Assembly (NCBI GenBank): GCA_021768245.1 | Contig: JAETNO010000015.1 | Span: forward strand, 6,487 to 70,486 | Direction: 5' to 3' | Source: Bacteroidaceae bacterium | GTDB lineage: Bacteria; Bacteroidota; Bacteroidia; Bacteroidales; Muribaculaceae | Length of the DNA stretch: 64,000 nt | Part shown: positions 33,532-42,444 of the stretch, in pieces | Layout of the letters: the number at the start of each line of letters is the position of its first letter | Numbering within the stretch: position 1 is the stretch's first letter | Notes under the pieces: model-generated | What the model saw: the letters and a program-made list of their open reading frames with translations, nothing else | Told to the model about the DNA's origin: nothing | Databases searched by the model: none | Translations under genes and position numbers: made by a program

Positions 33532-36500
33532 TTAGAAGTTGATGTTGAGTCCAAGCGAATAGGCTTTTTTCGGGGGAAGGCTGTATGCATACAGCCCGCT
33601 GGCATAGTCGGGGTCAAGACCGGCTTTGTTGGCTTTCCAAAGGAGTCCGATGTTGCTCATCGACAGCGTCAGGCTTGCGGATGATATACGGATTTTTGAA
33701 AGTATGCTCGTCGGGATGTTGTAGCTGAGTGAAACCTGCCGCCAACGGAGATAGTCGCTTTTTTCTACGTTCGCGTCGGAGTATTTATAGCGGTTCACTG
33801 CGATATAGTCTCTTGTGAGGGCCGGAACGATAGTTTTATCCTCGTCGCCGGGTTGGCGCCAGCGGTCTGCGATGTCGCTTGAAAGGTCCCATTTGCTGTA
33901 GGCATTGGTGACATAGCCCGACACTCCTGGACGGAAGAAGTGTCCGCCGAACTGATAGGTGAAAAGTGAATACAGGGTGAAGTCTTTCCATCTTACATTG
34001 AGATTGATGCCACCATAGACTGTCGGGTTCTGATGGCCTATGTAGGCAAGGTCGCTGATTGATGTGACTTTGTCGGCAGTCCCTAATTTCTCTCCCTCTT
34101 TATTGTAAATCATCGGGGAGCCGTTCTCATTGAGTCCTGCATAGCGGAAAGCAAACATCTTGTCGGTGGCATATCCGCCAATCATCCCGATGTAAGCCGG
34201 GGAGGTGTTGATGTTGGTGAGATACTGCTCCTCTTTGAAGAATGGGTTGTTTGTCACCTCATTCTTGTTCCATGAGATGTTTCCTCCTATAGCCGCGTTC
34301 CAGTCCTTGTCCTGGTATACGACTCCACGTATGCTGAAATCGATACCGTCGGAGTTTATGCCTACAACGTTGCGTGTCATTTGTGAGTTGTCGATATTTC
34401 CGACTATGGTTGATGAGAAGGGGAAACTGTAAAGGAGGTCACGGCTGCTCTTGTGGTAGTAATCGAGACTTCCTGACAGACGGTAGTTGAAGAACGCGTA
34501 GTCGATGCCTATATTCGTCGAGTTGGTCTTTTCCCATCGGAGCTGAGGATTGGCGAGGGAGGAGATTCCGGCACTGGGCTGATTGGTAATCCAGTTGGAT
34601 GTGAAATAAAGTTTGGTGAAGGGATATGAGTCAAGCGAGATGTTGCCGTTTATACCGTAGGTGGCGCGCAGGGCAAGGTCGCTGATCCAGGTAGTCTGCT
34701 CCATGAATTTCTCACGGCTGATGTTCCATTTGGCTCCGAATGAGTAGAAGGGTTTCGCGCGGTATTTGCGGTCGAGACCGAAGTTGTTGTAGTCATCGTA
34801 GCGCACACTTGCCGATACATAGTAACGGTCAAGGAGTGTATAGCCGGCATTTCCGTAGTAGGAGATGAAGCGGCGGCGACGGTTGATGGCGTTGGGATAA
34901 CCGCCTCCGTTGAATGAGGTCTTGTAGCCGGCGATGCAGTCGTAGGTCTGATTGCTTGACATGTCGATTTTTGTGTCCTCGATGCCGGTCTCACGATTGT
35001 AGCCCCAGATAGTCGAACTGGCTTGTTCCACATAAGTCTGACGCATTTCGATACCTGCGAGGGCATTGATGCGGTGGATGCCTCCAAGCACACTGTTGTA
35101 GTTGAGCTGTTCACGGAATGTCCAGTTGCGGTTGTCGCTATGCTGCTTGAAAAGACCTCCGTTGCGTATACCGAGCGAGTTTGTGGCGGCCCCTATTGGA
35201 GTGTAGTAGTTCATCATGTTGCGCATCTGGTAGGATTCCGGGTCATACCAGTTCTCGGATTTGGTGTAGCTTCGCTCGAAAGCTACTGTCGTGTTGGACG
35301 ATATGCCCCAATAGATAGGAATGTCGAGGTTGATGTTGGCAGTATAGTTGTCGGTGCGCTGGGTGTTGTCATTCAGTTCCATTTCCCGGATAAAATTGTA
35401 GGTCCAGGGCTTATACACATCGCTGAGTGTGGATGTCCATGCCGGATTGAGCACATCATAGTCTATGCCACGACCATTCTCATCGACGGGATTGTGGTAG
35501 GGCATCATTTTTACTGTACCGTTTCCAAGGAACTGGCTGAGCGAAAGGGCATTGTTTTTATATTTGAAGAATGTTCCCGAGAATCTTGTGGTCAGTGTTG
35601 CATGGTTGAAAAGTTTCCATGAATTGGAGAGGTTGAGATTCAGACGGTTTGCGGAGTTACCTTTGGCATATGGATTTTCCTGGGCATAGGATGCCGAATA
35701 GAAATATGTGGAATTGTTGCCACCGCCGTTCACAGCGATGTTGTATTGCTGGGAGGATGCACGGCGCATCGCATATTTTGAAATCTGGTCATGATTATTG
35801 ATGGCGGAGAGTTCTTTCACTCTTGCATCATATTGTGCCTGGTTGATACGACCGTTCTTTAGGTCAAAGGCGAGACGGACACCTTCATTGAAGTAAGTCT
35901 GGGCTGAATAGTAGTCAGCCGGGGTTGACTCGAATAGCAGCCCCTTGTCCACAATTTCTTTCTCATAGTCGAGCGTCTGGGCGGAGGTCAGTTCGTTGAG
36001 GTAGTCGAGGTCTGGCTTGTCCTGTGTCATCCATGTAGCGGATAGGCTTACTTGCGGACGCTGCCCTTTCTCGCCTTTCTTTGTCGTTATGACAATCACG
36101 CCGTTGGCTGCCCGGGAACCCCATATGGATGCGGCTGCGGCATCTTTCAGCACTGTGATGTTCTCGATGTTGTTGGGGTCGATGCTTGAGATATCGAAGT
36201 CGCTGATAACGCCGTCGACTACTATCAGGGGCATCTTTTCTCCTGTGAGAGTGTTCACGCCACGTATGCTCATGTTATAGTCGGAAGCTCCCATGGTGCG
36301 GGTCGATGAGTTTGCGCTTTGCAGGGTGTTGGTATATGCGAATGTCTTGTCGCCTGCAAGCACGTCGACTTTCATACCTGAAATCTGGCCTTCGAGACGC
36401 TGGACCACGTTTGGAGTAGGCACCTTCTTGAGTTCTGCGGATGAAAGTGTGGCGAACGATCCGGTGGCACGCTCTTTTGGCAGTTGCTGATAGCCGGTTG

Positions 36501-37116
36501 AAACGACTTCCACTTCCTGGAGGTTGTGGGCGTCGTTTTCCATCGCGATGTTTATGACCCGGTCGTCGCCTACGGTGAATTCGGCGGGATGCATGCCGAT
36601 ATATCTGAATTTAAGTCTGTCGCCTTTGTTGGCTTTGAGGGAATAATATCCGTCGATATTTGACACGGTTCCGGCTGCTTTCCCTGCTATTACTACAGTC
36701 ACTCCGGCAAGGGGCTCTCCGTTTTCATCCGTGACACGCCCGGTGACGCGGCTGTCACCCGAATTTCCCGTGCTGAGGTTGTTTGTACGTGTTATAAGTA
36801 CATATTGCCCTTTGATTTCATAATGCAGCCCTACTTTGTCGCAGATAGCGTCCATCGCTGTCTGTAGGGAAGCATCCTTCAGGTCGAGACTGATGCGCTG
36901 GTTGTCGCTGACGACTCCGTTTTCGTACATCACAAACACATTGGCCTGTTGCTTTACGGCAGCGAGTGCATCCTGGATACTGATGTTGTTTTCTTTAATG
37001 GTGATTCCACTGGCGGCCATTGCCTGGATTGCTATTGCGAAGAATAGCAAGAGCATGCAGGCTCTTGAGGCCCAACTGCTTCCGCCTTTTTCTGTTCGGT
37101 TAAGGTTTCGTTTCAT
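33532..37116 (-). CDS. SusC/RagA TonB-dependent transporter with STN domain
   Basis: 1194 residues. Signal peptide (about 1-35, ending AMAAS); an STN domain (about 36-110, ITIKENNISIQDALAAVKQQANVFVMYENG), which in FecA-type receptors touches the anti-sigma protein; a carboxypeptidase-like regulatory domain (VTGRVTDENGEPLAGVTVVIAGKA...); the plug with the 'LPKERATGSF' and 'RLEGQISGMKVD' segments; and a 22-strand barrel ending in an aromatic residue (YSLGLNINF). It would import a substrate with SusD by TonB energy and signal its presence inward. The FecR and sigma genes lie just upstream on the same strand. The substrate is unknown. Confidence 0.95.
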   Translation of the reverse strand: MKRNLNRTEKGGSSWASRACMLLLFFAIAIQAMAASGITIKENNISIQDALAAVKQQANVFVMYENGVVSDNQRISLDLKDASLQTAMDAICDKVGLHYEIKGQYVLITRTNNLSTGNSGDSRVTGRVTDENGEPLAGVTVVIAGKAAGTVSNIDGYYSLKANKGDRLKFRYIGMHPAEFTVGDDRVINIAMENDAHNLQEVEVVSTGYQQLPKERATGSFATLSSAELKKVPTPNVVQRLEGQISGMKVDVLAGDKTFAYTNTLQSANSSTRTMGASDYNMSIRGVNTLTGEKMPLIVVDGVISDFDISSIDPNNIENITVLKDAAAASIWGSRAANGVIVITTKKGEKGQRPQVSLSATWMTQDKPDLDYLNELTSAQTLDYEKEIVDKGLLFESTPADYYSAQTYFNEGVRLAFDLKNGRINQAQYDARVKELSAINNHDQISKYAMRRASSQQYNIAVNGGGNNSTYFYSASYAQENPYAKGNSANRLNLNLSNSWKLFNHATLTTRFSGTFFKYKNNALSLSQFLGNGTVKMMPYHNPVDENGRGIDYDVLNPAWTSTLSDVYKPWTYNFIREMELNDNTQRTDNYTANINLDIPIYWGISSNTTVAFERSYTKSENWYDPESYQMRNMMNYYTPIGAATNSLGIRNGGLFKQHSDNRNWTFREQLNYNSVLGGIHRINALAGIEMRQTYVEQASSTIWGYNRETGIEDTKIDMSSNQTYDCIAGYKTSFNGGGYPNAINRRRRFISYYGNAGYTLLDRYYVSASVRYDDYNNFGLDRKYRAKPFYSFGAKWNISREKFMEQTTWISDLALRATYGINGNISLDSYPFTKLYFTSNWITNQPSAGISSLANPQLRWEKTNSTNIGIDYAFFNYRLSGSLDYYHKSSRDLLYSFPFSSTIVGNIDNSQMTRNVVGINSDGIDFSIRGVVYQDKDWNAAIGGNISWNKNEVTNNPFFKEEQYLTNINTSPAYIGMIGGYATDKMFAFRYAGLNENGSPMIYNKEGEKLGTADKVTSISDLAYIGHQNPTVYGGINLNVRWKDFTLYSLFTYQFGGHFFRPGVSGYVTNAYSKWDLSSDIADRWRQPGDEDKTIVPALTRDYIAVNRYKYSDANVEKSDYLRWRQVSLSYNIPTSILSKIRISSASLTLSMSNIGLLWKANKAGLDPDYASGLYAYSLPPKKAYSLGLNINF

Positions 37117-37168
37117 AAAATGTTTAAATCCATGTGATAATGTTGGGAGTATTGTTTTTTTATTGTGT

Positions 37169-38299
37169 CTATTCGATTACTATTTTTTCACCGTCGGTTT
37201 TGAATTCAAGGTCTGACACATCTTTAATCAGGCTGAGCGAGTAGCTGAGATTTTTATCACGCATAAGCACGCCGGTGAATTTGCGTTGTTCCAGTTTCCG
37301 GGATGCGAACTCAAAGTCAATACCATACCAGAGGGATAATTCTGCCGCTATGTCTTTTAGCGGGACATTGTCGAATTCATAGATTCCCGAAGCCCATGAG
37401 GTGTAAATCCCGGCATTGACTTCTGAGACCGAACATTGGCCGGAGCCACTGACCGTGGCCTGCTCTCCAGTATGGAGTATGGATTTCGCCGCAGGAGTGC
37501 TTACGTCGACGCTTCCCGACTCAACTGTCACTGTCAAGGGTTTATGGTTGTAGGCAGAGATGTTGAAACGGGTTCCCAATACGGTGACTCTAACGTCATG
37601 CTCACAGTCGACAGTGAAGGGCCTTGACTTATCCTGAGTCACGTCAAACAGGGCTTCGCCTTTAAGTGTCACATCCCGTTTTTCGCCACCGATTGGATAG
37701 ACGAGTTCCGAGCCTGATGCCAAGGTGATGTGTGTGCCGTCGGGGAGGGTTATCTTGTATGTGCTCCCTTCATCGACTGTGACGCGGTTATAGATTGGTT
37801 CCGGGCTTTGTGTATAGTATATGAGGTCACCGCGCTTGTTCTCGCATAGTAGGTTGCCTTTGTTATCCTTGTACTGCACGCTCTCCTTGCCGTCAAGTTT
37901 TATGCTTGAACCGTTCGGCATCATGATTACGGCCCTGTTCTTGGCCTCGGTCTGCATCATTGCGGTGAGTGTGGTTCTGGGCTTCAGATAGCGGTCGTGA
38001 TAGATGAAGGCTGCGGCTGCCGCTACGAATACGATTACCACGGCTGCCACTATTCTCATAGCGATACTGCGTCGTTTACGTGTGCTGATTCCTGAAATTA
38101 TGTTATGCCACGCGGTCTCCTTGTCAGCATGGTTAGCCATGGCCGTCTGGATTTCCGTCTTGTGGAGCATGGCGAAGTTGCGGAACACTTCACGGTTATA
38201 GTCTGATGAATTTACAAAATCTTTCAGCTCCCGGGCTTCTTCGGCAGTAAGCTCGTGAGATACGTATCGTTTAAATAAATAGATTGTTCTTTCTTCCAT
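37169..38299 (-). CDS. FecR-like anti-sigma factor
   Basis: 376 residues: a cytoplasmic N-terminal part (1-80, ERTIYLFKRYVSHELTAEEARELKDFVNSS) that holds the sigma factor, one membrane span (about 82-102, VAAVVIVFVAAAAAFI), and a periplasmic FecR domain (about 180-280, TVDEGSTYKITLPDGTHITLASGSELVYP), followed by the C-terminal DUF4974 domain (from about 300, NVPLKDIAAELSLWYGIDFEF) that meets the STN domain of SusC. It relays transporter occupancy to the ECF sigma factor encoded 90 bases upstream. SusC starts 52 bases downstream. Confidence 0.95.
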   Translation of the reverse strand: MEERTIYLFKRYVSHELTAEEARELKDFVNSSDYNREVFRNFAMLHKTEIQTAMANHADKETAWHNIISGISTRKRRSIAMRIVAAVVIVFVAAAAAFIYHDRYLKPRTTLTAMMQTEAKNRAVIMMPNGSSIKLDGKESVQYKDNKGNLLCENKRGDLIYYTQSPEPIYNRVTVDEGSTYKITLPDGTHITLASGSELVYPIGGEKRDVTLKGEALFDVTQDKSRPFTVDCEHDVRVTVLGTRFNISAYNHKPLTVTVESGSVDVSTPAAKSILHTGEQATVSGSGQCSVSEVNAGIYTSWASGIYEFDNVPLKDIAAELSLWYGIDFEFASRKLEQRKFTGVLMRDKNLSYSLSLIKDVSDLEFKTDGEKIVIE

Positions 38300-38389
38300 A
38301 GAGAGACTCTTTGTTTGAGAATCCTTGACGTGAATTCAGATTCTCTTTTAACAAAAGAGTGCAATAATGGAGAAATGGGTAACAAATTT

Positions 38390-38953
38390 TTAGAAAAAAT
38401 ATATTAAAAGCATCATTTCTTCATTCCGCAGCTTTTTCATAGCCCTTTTGAGATGCATTTTGATTGTGTTGACCGAGACCCCCATCTCTTCTGCGACTTC
38501 TTTATATTTCCTGTCGTTGATAATGATTCTTATCAATACATCGTATTCCTTAGGCGACAGTTTTTTCAATGATTCCTGTAGACGCAGGCGCTTCTCAGCG
38601 ATGTCGTCCTCTTTAAATCCATCCTCCCAGGATTGATATGACATTGATTCCAGCTCCTCGATATCCTCATAATTATTGTGATGCTTTGCTGCGGCAACAC
38701 TCATGTTATGGACGGAGATGAACAGATACATCCGCAGGTTCGTGATATTGTCGAAGAGTCTTTTTTCCCATATCCTGATAAAGAGGTCCTGAACGATATC
38801 TTCCGACTCCTGTTCACATTCGGTGAACTGGACGGAATAGACACAGAGGGGTGTATAATAAAGGTCGACAATCTCTTTCAATGCGTTTTCGTCACCTTGT
38901 TTGAGTCTGTCGAGCAATTGCCGGTCCCTGTCAGTATTGGAGGATGTAATCAC
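38390..38953 (-). CDS. ECF sigma factor (SusC-FecR system)
   Basis: 187 residues with region 2 (about 25-95: CVYSVQFTECEQESEDIVQDLFIRIWEKR) and region 4 (about 125-180: LQESLKKLSPKEYDVLIRIIINDRKYKEVAEEMGVSVNTIKMHLKRAMKKLR, with the helix-turn-helix). The Bacteroidetes FecI-like ECF group regulates its neighbouring susCD operon once released by FecR. Ends at 38390, 90 bases before the FecR start; the three genes susC, fecR and sigma are in the usual order. Confidence 0.95.
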   Translation of the reverse strand: MITSSNTDRDRQLLDRLKQGDENALKEIVDLYYTPLCVYSVQFTECEQESEDIVQDLFIRIWEKRLFDNITNLRMYLFISVHNMSVAAAKHHNNYEDIEELESMSYQSWEDGFKEDDIAEKRLRLQESLKKLSPKEYDVLIRIIINDRKYKEVAEEMGVSVNTIKMHLKRAMKKLRNEEMMLLIYFF

Positions 38954-39058
38954 GGCGTAAAATTATGCAAAATTTTAGAAATTGAAGTAAATATGACTTC
39001 AGTTTCTTAGAATAATTGGCCGTTTTGGGAACTGTTTTGTTTTTTATGGGAACAGAAA

Positions 39059-39086
39059 CGGCTGTCAATCTTTTGACTGACAGCCG
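39059..39086 (-). terminator. Hairpin after tRNA-Leu (TAA)
   Basis: 9-bp stem CGGCTGTCA / TGACAGCCG with a 10-base loop, 8 bases downstream of the tRNA on the minus strand. The T content after the stem is modest (TTTCTGTT), so it may be a weak terminator. Confidence 0.5.
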
Positions 39087-39093
39087 AGTTCCG

Positions 39094-39177
39094 TGCTCGA
39101 AGCGGGACTTGAACCCGCACGGTCGCAATGACCAAAGGATTTTAAGTCCTTCGTGTCTACCATTCCACCATTCGAGC
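39094..39177 (-). tRNA. tRNA-Leu (TAA)
   Basis: 84 bases on the minus strand, class II. The acceptor stem GCTCGAA pairs with TTCGAGC, the discriminator is A, the anticodon loop is CTTAAAA (TAA), and the T arm contains GGGTTCAAGTCCC. CCA is not encoded. Confidence 0.96.
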
Positions 39178-39197
39178 CGCAAAATGGTATTGCGATG

Positions 39198-39228
39198 CAA
39201 AGTTATGTCTTTTTCCCTTTATATGCAA
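39198..39228 (-). promoter_or_regulatory. Promoter for tRNA-Leu (TAA)
   Basis: On the minus strand TTG (39226-39228), 20-base spacer, TAACTTTG (39198-39205). The TTG lies just after the GH127 stop codon. Confidence 0.8.
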
Positions 39229-39242
39229 GCGTGACCCCTTGT

Positions 39243-41258
39243 TTATTTGAAGAAGCCGTTGTCCTCACGCGATGAGGCTCCCGGTGGAATTGCGCTTGCG
39301 GCTGAAAGTTCGATGGGAAGCCATACGTTCATGTCGCCTTCGCCTCGATGGGCCCAGGAGTAGTATGGGATGAGGGTCAGCGTCTTGTTTTCGACTGACA
39401 GTGAGCCGTCGTCTCCATAGCTGAGTGCCTGGACGGGAGTGGAGATTTGGCGTATGTTGCCGAGGATGTCCAGAGGTTCGGAGACTGTGAACTTCGGATT
39501 GCGGTTGAGGATTATATTGTGGACATTGAAATCATTGTCAGGCCATTCAGCGCAATAGACAATGGGGCCTCTCTCAATAGCGATGCGACCTCGGTCGGCC
39601 TCTACAAGAGGATTGGCCTTGACGGTTCGCACAGGCATATCGAAATGGATGTCAATTCTGTCTCCTTTGCGCCACTTGCGGTCAATGCTGAAATATCCGT
39701 TGTCGAGTGTGCCATCAACAGCGACGCCGTTCACTTTGATGCTATATGCCGGTGTAAGGCTATCGGAATAGGCATATAGGTCGCTCGGGACCACGCTGTT
39801 TCTTACCCAACCCGGTATGCGGATATTTACTGCCATATCGGCCGAACCTTTGTCGATGGTGAGCCGGATATCACCGTCCCATGGATATTGTGTTGACTGG
39901 CTGAGGGTCAGTTTTTTCCCTTTAACGTTTATTTCTGCGGAGTTGTCAACAAAAAGATTGACGAAAAGGTCACGGTCACGCACGGCATAGACATAGCCGG
40001 GAAGTGAGGGGATAAAACGGGATATGTTGCTCGGGCAGCATGCACAACCGAACCATGGCTGACGGCTGTAGTTTCCGGTGGAGGACAGGGGATTGGGATA
40101 GAAAAAGCTTCCGCCGTCAATCGAGACCCCTGAAATCAGTCCGTTGTAGAGCGTGCGTTCGAGTACATCGAAATATTTCGCGTCGCCATGGAGGAGGAAG
40201 AGACGGTAGTTGACATACACATTGCCTATTGACGCACATGTTTCGTTATAACTTGTCGCGTTGGGAAGCTCGTAGTTGTCGCCAAAGGCTTCTCCTTCGT
40301 GGCGTGCTCCGATGCCGCCTGTGATATATATCTTTTTGCCGACAATATTGTCCCAGATGCGGTCAATGGCATGGATATATGAGCTGTCGCCTGTGATTGC
40401 CGCTACATCAGCCATACCTGCATATTGATATGTGGCGCGCACGGCATGGCCTACAGCTTCATCCTGCTCAAGAACCGGTCTGTGTGATTGTAGATATATA
40501 TCTTTGCGCAGGGTAGTCCCTCGTGCGTCAAGGAAAAATTTAGCCTGGTCAAGATATTTGCGGTCGCCTGTTACGGTGTAGAGTTTTACAAGGGCCATTT
40601 CTGCAATCTGATGGCCTGGGATGAGGCGCAGTTTTCCTTCGCCTTCTCCGATGTTACGGCATATGCAGTCGGCATAGCGTTGTGCGATATCGAGGAAGCG
40701 GCGTTTGCCTGTAGCCTGATAGTAGGCAATCGCTCCTTCAAGCATGTGTCCGAGATTGTAGAATTCATGACTGAGATTCTCCACTTCCACCCAGCGTTGC
40801 TGTCCGCTCCAGCGGTGGGGATGGGAAGGATTCTGTGTGCGGGCCGTGTAGAGGTATCCGTCCGGCTCCTGTGCTGCACCAACAATTTCGACGATGCTGT
40901 CGATATAGTGTTCGAGAGCTTTGTCAGGGAAGTTGCTGAGACGGTAGGAGGCTCCTTCGATAGTCTTGTAGACATCCGTGTCGTCAAACGGATAACCGTC
41001 CACTTTGTTGCTTTCGGAAGGGTGGACCGCACGGATAAAATTCTCGTAACGTCCGCTTTCCTCGCATTTACTGAACGCGAGCGGAATGGTAGTGGTGCGG
41101 CTCGCTTCAAGACGCGGGGCCCAGAACCCTCCGTTGATTTTTACAGCCGTGAATGGAACCGGCGAAATAGGATAGCCTGTGGCGTCAGCAAGCTTGGTTC
41201 CGGCTGAAACCGTGAGGACCAAGCTTGCGCAGAGTGCCGAGATGGAGAGTCTCTTCAT
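39243..41258 (-). CDS. GH127-family beta-L-arabinofuranosidase
   Basis: 671 residues with a signal peptide (MKRLSISALCASLVLTVSAG). The (alpha/alpha)6 barrel has the metal and catalytic set of GH127: Glu339 and Cys341 in SYNETCAS, and Cys405, Cys407 and Cys408 in FGCACCPSN, where the second of the close Cys groups is the nucleophile in the type enzyme HypBA1. The family frees L-arabinofuranose (GH127/GH146) from plant glycans; some relatives act on other sugars. It is the last gene of the operon, 26 bases after GH105, so it is made with the pectin enzymes. The exact linkage is not clear from sequence. Confidence 0.9.
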   Translation of the reverse strand: MKRLSISALCASLVLTVSAGTKLADATGYPISPVPFTAVKINGGFWAPRLEASRTTTIPLAFSKCEESGRYENFIRAVHPSESNKVDGYPFDDTDVYKTIEGASYRLSNFPDKALEHYIDSIVEIVGAAQEPDGYLYTARTQNPSHPHRWSGQQRWVEVENLSHEFYNLGHMLEGAIAYYQATGKRRFLDIAQRYADCICRNIGEGEGKLRLIPGHQIAEMALVKLYTVTGDRKYLDQAKFFLDARGTTLRKDIYLQSHRPVLEQDEAVGHAVRATYQYAGMADVAAITGDSSYIHAIDRIWDNIVGKKIYITGGIGARHEGEAFGDNYELPNATSYNETCASIGNVYVNYRLFLLHGDAKYFDVLERTLYNGLISGVSIDGGSFFYPNPLSSTGNYSRQPWFGCACCPSNISRFIPSLPGYVYAVRDRDLFVNLFVDNSAEINVKGKKLTLSQSTQYPWDGDIRLTIDKGSADMAVNIRIPGWVRNSVVPSDLYAYSDSLTPAYSIKVNGVAVDGTLDNGYFSIDRKWRKGDRIDIHFDMPVRTVKANPLVEADRGRIAIERGPIVYCAEWPDNDFNVHNIILNRNPKFTVSEPLDILGNIRQISTPVQALSYGDDGSLSVENKTLTLIPYYSWAHRGEGDMNVWLPIELSAASAIPPGASSREDNGFFK

Positions 41259-41284
41259 CTTGTATCGGGTTATGTAGATTTCGG

Positions 41285-42415
41285 TTATTTTAGTTTGTAG
41301 ACTTCAGAGCCTGCGAGGAGCACGCATCCGGTGCCGTAATCGTCAAAGTCAGGCTTTGAGTCGTAGGCTACGGGCTGACCGTCTTTAGGCTCTTTGCCTG
41401 TACCCTGCACATAGCCGATGTAGCCGTCGGGGTGAATGGCTTCATTTACGATGGCGTTCCAACCCTTTGTGAGGGCGGGAAGATATTTTTCGCTGCCCGG
41501 AATATTGTTGTTGATTGCCCATGCCATTCCATAGACGAAGAGGGCCGTGCCGGTGGTTTCCTTCCCTCCGAAATTGCTTTCGTCGTGAAGGCTCACGTTC
41601 CAGAAACCGTCTTTGCGCTGACACTTTACAGCGGCGTCGAGCATAGCCTTAAGGTCGGCGACGTAAGTAGCGCGGTGAGGGTCGTCGGCGGGGATTTCGT
41701 CGAGCACACGGCAGAGAGCGGCCACTACCCAGCCATTGCCGCGTGACCAGTAGCAATTTTTGCCGTTAGGTTCCTTGTAGGGGGGCACGAAGTCCTTGTC
41801 GCGCCACCACAGACCCTCTTTTTCGTTGAAAAGACCTCCTGCGAGAGTGTTGCGGGAGTATTCATACATTTTCCATGCCTTCTCATTATAGCGTGGGTCA
41901 CCTGTTTCCTTGCCCATCTTCGCGAGTGCGGGCATGCCCATCTGTATGGCGTCAATCCAAGTCCAATCGTCGACCTGTGGCGTATTTACAAGCATATTGA
42001 GATTTGCCTTGGTCTTGGTGAGCATTTTGGGCTCGGGAGTGAGACGGTAGAGGTCGATATATGTCTGTGAGCAGCAATAGTTGTCGGCGTTGCGGGTGGT
42101 TGTGTCGTCGCGGCGCATACCCCATTTGAAACCGTCGGCCCAGTCATAGGCATAGTCATAGTAACGGTTGTCGGGATAAATCGAGTGAAGGGCCATCAGA
42201 CCTTCGAAATATACGGCGCGGGTCCAGATATTGGCTTCGTAGACCTTTTTCCGTGAATAGTATGGGATGCCAACAAGGGGATCGGGATGCCTTTTGAGAT
42301 AGTGGTCGTTGACCTTGATGAGGGTTTCGAGTGTCTTTTTGCGCGGAGGCAGTTGGTCAGCGCTCATGGGGAGTGTGATGATGGCTGTCAGCAATAGGAG
42401 CAAAAATTTTTTCAT
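41285..42415 (-). CDS. GH105-like unsaturated glucuronyl/galacturonyl hydrolase
   Basis: 376 residues from ATG 42415, which is followed by a signal peptide (MKKFLLLLLTAIITLPMSA); an in-frame start 34 codons upstream would overlap the GH106 gene and remove the signal. The (alpha/alpha)6 barrel shows 'NADNYCCSQTYIDLY' (about 109-123) and 'DDWTWIDAIQMGMPALAKM' (149-167), the family site with the catalytic Asp155. These enzymes hydrate and split the unsaturated uronic acid left at the chain end by polysaccharide lyases. No lyase gene lies in the window, so its substrate must come from elsewhere. It is 29 bases after GH106. Confidence 0.9.
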   Translation of the reverse strand: MKKFLLLLLTAIITLPMSADQLPPRKKTLETLIKVNDHYLKRHPDPLVGIPYYSRKKVYEANIWTRAVYFEGLMALHSIYPDNRYYDYAYDWADGFKWGMRRDDTTTRNADNYCCSQTYIDLYRLTPEPKMLTKTKANLNMLVNTPQVDDWTWIDAIQMGMPALAKMGKETGDPRYNEKAWKMYEYSRNTLAGGLFNEKEGLWWRDKDFVPPYKEPNGKNCYWSRGNGWVVAALCRVLDEIPADDPHRATYVADLKAMLDAAVKCQRKDGFWNVSLHDESNFGGKETTGTALFVYGMAWAINNNIPGSEKYLPALTKGWNAIVNEAIHPDGYIGYVQGTGKEPKDGQPVAYDSKPDFDDYGTGCVLLAGSEVYKLK

Positions 42416-42444
42416 GTCGATGAATTGTATGGTTAGATACTTGG

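Noticed and set aside
35023..35622. 199-residue plus-strand frame inside susC
   Set aside because: Antisense shadow; low-complexity Val/Gly-rich sequence without start signal.
38931..39200. Open frame over the tRNA-Leu (TAA) gene
   Set aside because: It reads through the tRNA itself; not a protein gene.
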